Source: CAYZUC01 sp964481705 (lineage in GTDB: Bacteria; Bacillota; Clostridia; Lachnospirales; Lachnospiraceae). Taken from it: a stretch of 6,077 nucleotides of DNA. This document shows positions 5,799-6,077 of this stretch, piece after piece. Position 1 is the stretch's first letter. Every line of letters starts with the position of its first letter. The notes under the pieces were generated by a model. It was not told the DNA's origin and searched no databases. It saw only the letters and a list, made by a program, of their open reading frames with translations. The position numbers and the translations under genes were made by a program. The stretch covers positions 1 to 6,077 of the forward strand of contig CAYZUC010000137.1 of assembly GCA_964481705.1 (NCBI GenBank), written 5' to 3'.

Positions 5799-5836
5799 CT
5801 TTTTTCTCCCTCTTAAGTGTTTTCTGTTACAACGTA

Positions 5837-5865
5837 ATTGTATCACACGTCGTTATTTTATACAA
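5837..5865 (-). promoter_or_regulatory. Extended -10 promoter of the DUF975 gene
   Basis: On the minus strand TGATACAAT gives an extended -10 (TACAAT at 5837-5842, five of six). TTGTAT (5860-5865) lies 17 bases upstream and is a partial -35. Initiation near 5830 would give a leader of about 32 bases with a strong ribosome binding site. The -35 begins a few bases after the rplT stop codon. Confidence 0.55.
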
Positions 5866-5868
5866 ATA

Positions 5869-6077
5869 CTATGCCACTTTTCCCTTTGCAATTTCAGCAA
5901 GAGCTTTAAAGCCCTCTGCATCATTGACTGCCATTTCAGCAAGCATCTTTCTGTTGATGTCGATATTTGCTAACTTAAGTCCATGCATCATCTGACTATA
6001 AGAAATACCGTTGATTCTTGCTGCAGCATTAATACGTGCAATCCATAACTGTCTGAACTGACGTTTTCTTTCTTTTC
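5869..6077 (-). CDS. rplT: 50S ribosomal protein L20, C-terminal part
   Basis: The last 68 residues of L20 are present; the start lies beyond the right edge. The segment RKRQFRQLWIARINAAAR, then NGISYSQMMHGLK and the ending EIAKGKVA, match bacterial L20 closely, with the C-terminal domain intact. L20 binds 23S rRNA early in assembly of the large subunit and in many bacteria represses its own operon, usually infC-rpmI-rplT, through the leader, which is not in this window. No clear intrinsic terminator is visible between its stop codon and the DUF975 gene, so some transcripts may continue. Identification is very secure. Confidence 0.97.
   Translation of the reverse strand, partial: KERKRQFRQLWIARINAAARINGISYSQMMHGLKLANIDINRKMLAEMAVNDAEGFKALAEIAKGKVA

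Noticed and set aside
5786..5800. A GTATAC-containing sequence near the DUF975 start resembling the GntR operator
   Set aside because: It differs from the 12-base core at three positions, is not palindromic and is explained by the codons for the MYTRA start of the protein.
1..6077. CRISPR array, insertion sequence, prophage, toxin-antitoxin pair or tRNA-linked integration
   Set aside because: No regularly spaced repeats, transposase or integrase motifs, or paired small toxin/antitoxin genes were seen, and no duplicate of the tRNA 3' end was noticed to mark an attachment site.

Overview
The window looks like chromosomal DNA from a low-to-moderate GC, Gram-positive anaerobe of the class Clostridia, most likely a gut Lachnospiraceae. 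That placement is inferred from strong purine-rich ribosome binding sites, the clostridial style of the proteins (DUF975 membrane protein, small gut-type flavodoxin, Cof-type HAD phosphatase), the ribosomal protein L20 sequence and the AT-rich spacers. No database search was possible. Seven protein genes, two of them cut by the window edges, and one tRNA gene account for nearly all of the sequence, and no gene-free stretch exceeds about 200 bases.

Left part (1-2790, all minus strand): an intracellular sialate O-acetylesterase-like SGNH esterase lies upstream of the 5' part of a mannitol dehydrogenase/fructuronate reductase family gene. Each has a GntR-type operator (TTGTATACAA core) in its leader. 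The two sites agree at 14 of 16 positions, and the one before the esterase sits just downstream of a near-consensus promoter. This is most simply a small sugar or hexuronate catabolic regulon, for example for removing acetyl groups from imported uronic-acid or xylan oligosaccharides and reducing fructuronate to mannonate. The substrate is an inference.

Middle (2792-3586): an SRAP-domain (YedK/HMCES) abasic-site protein on the minus strand diverges from a tRNA-Pro gene with the uncommon bacterial anticodon AGG. The tRNA forms a self-contained unit with a TTGACA-17-TATACT promoter and a strong intrinsic terminator, and no CCA end is encoded.

Right part (3587-6077): a short flavodoxin (plus) converges on a Cof-type HAD phosphatase (minus) with an 11-base gap. 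A likely terminator for the flavodoxin transcript lies inside the 3' end of the HAD gene. Upstream of the HAD gene are a DUF975 membrane protein gene, with its own promoter and a strong terminator, and the 3' end of rplT, which marks the translation-gene operon (usually infC-rpmI-rplT).

Four apparent reading frames should be shortened at their 5' ends (esterase, SRAP, flavodoxin, DUF975), because good ribosome binding sites and family N-termini point to internal ATGs. Nothing here amounts to a clearly new biological system. The points most worth a second look are the paired operators, the A34 tRNA-Pro, the terminator embedded in a convergent gene, and the overlapping inverted repeats before the HAD gene.
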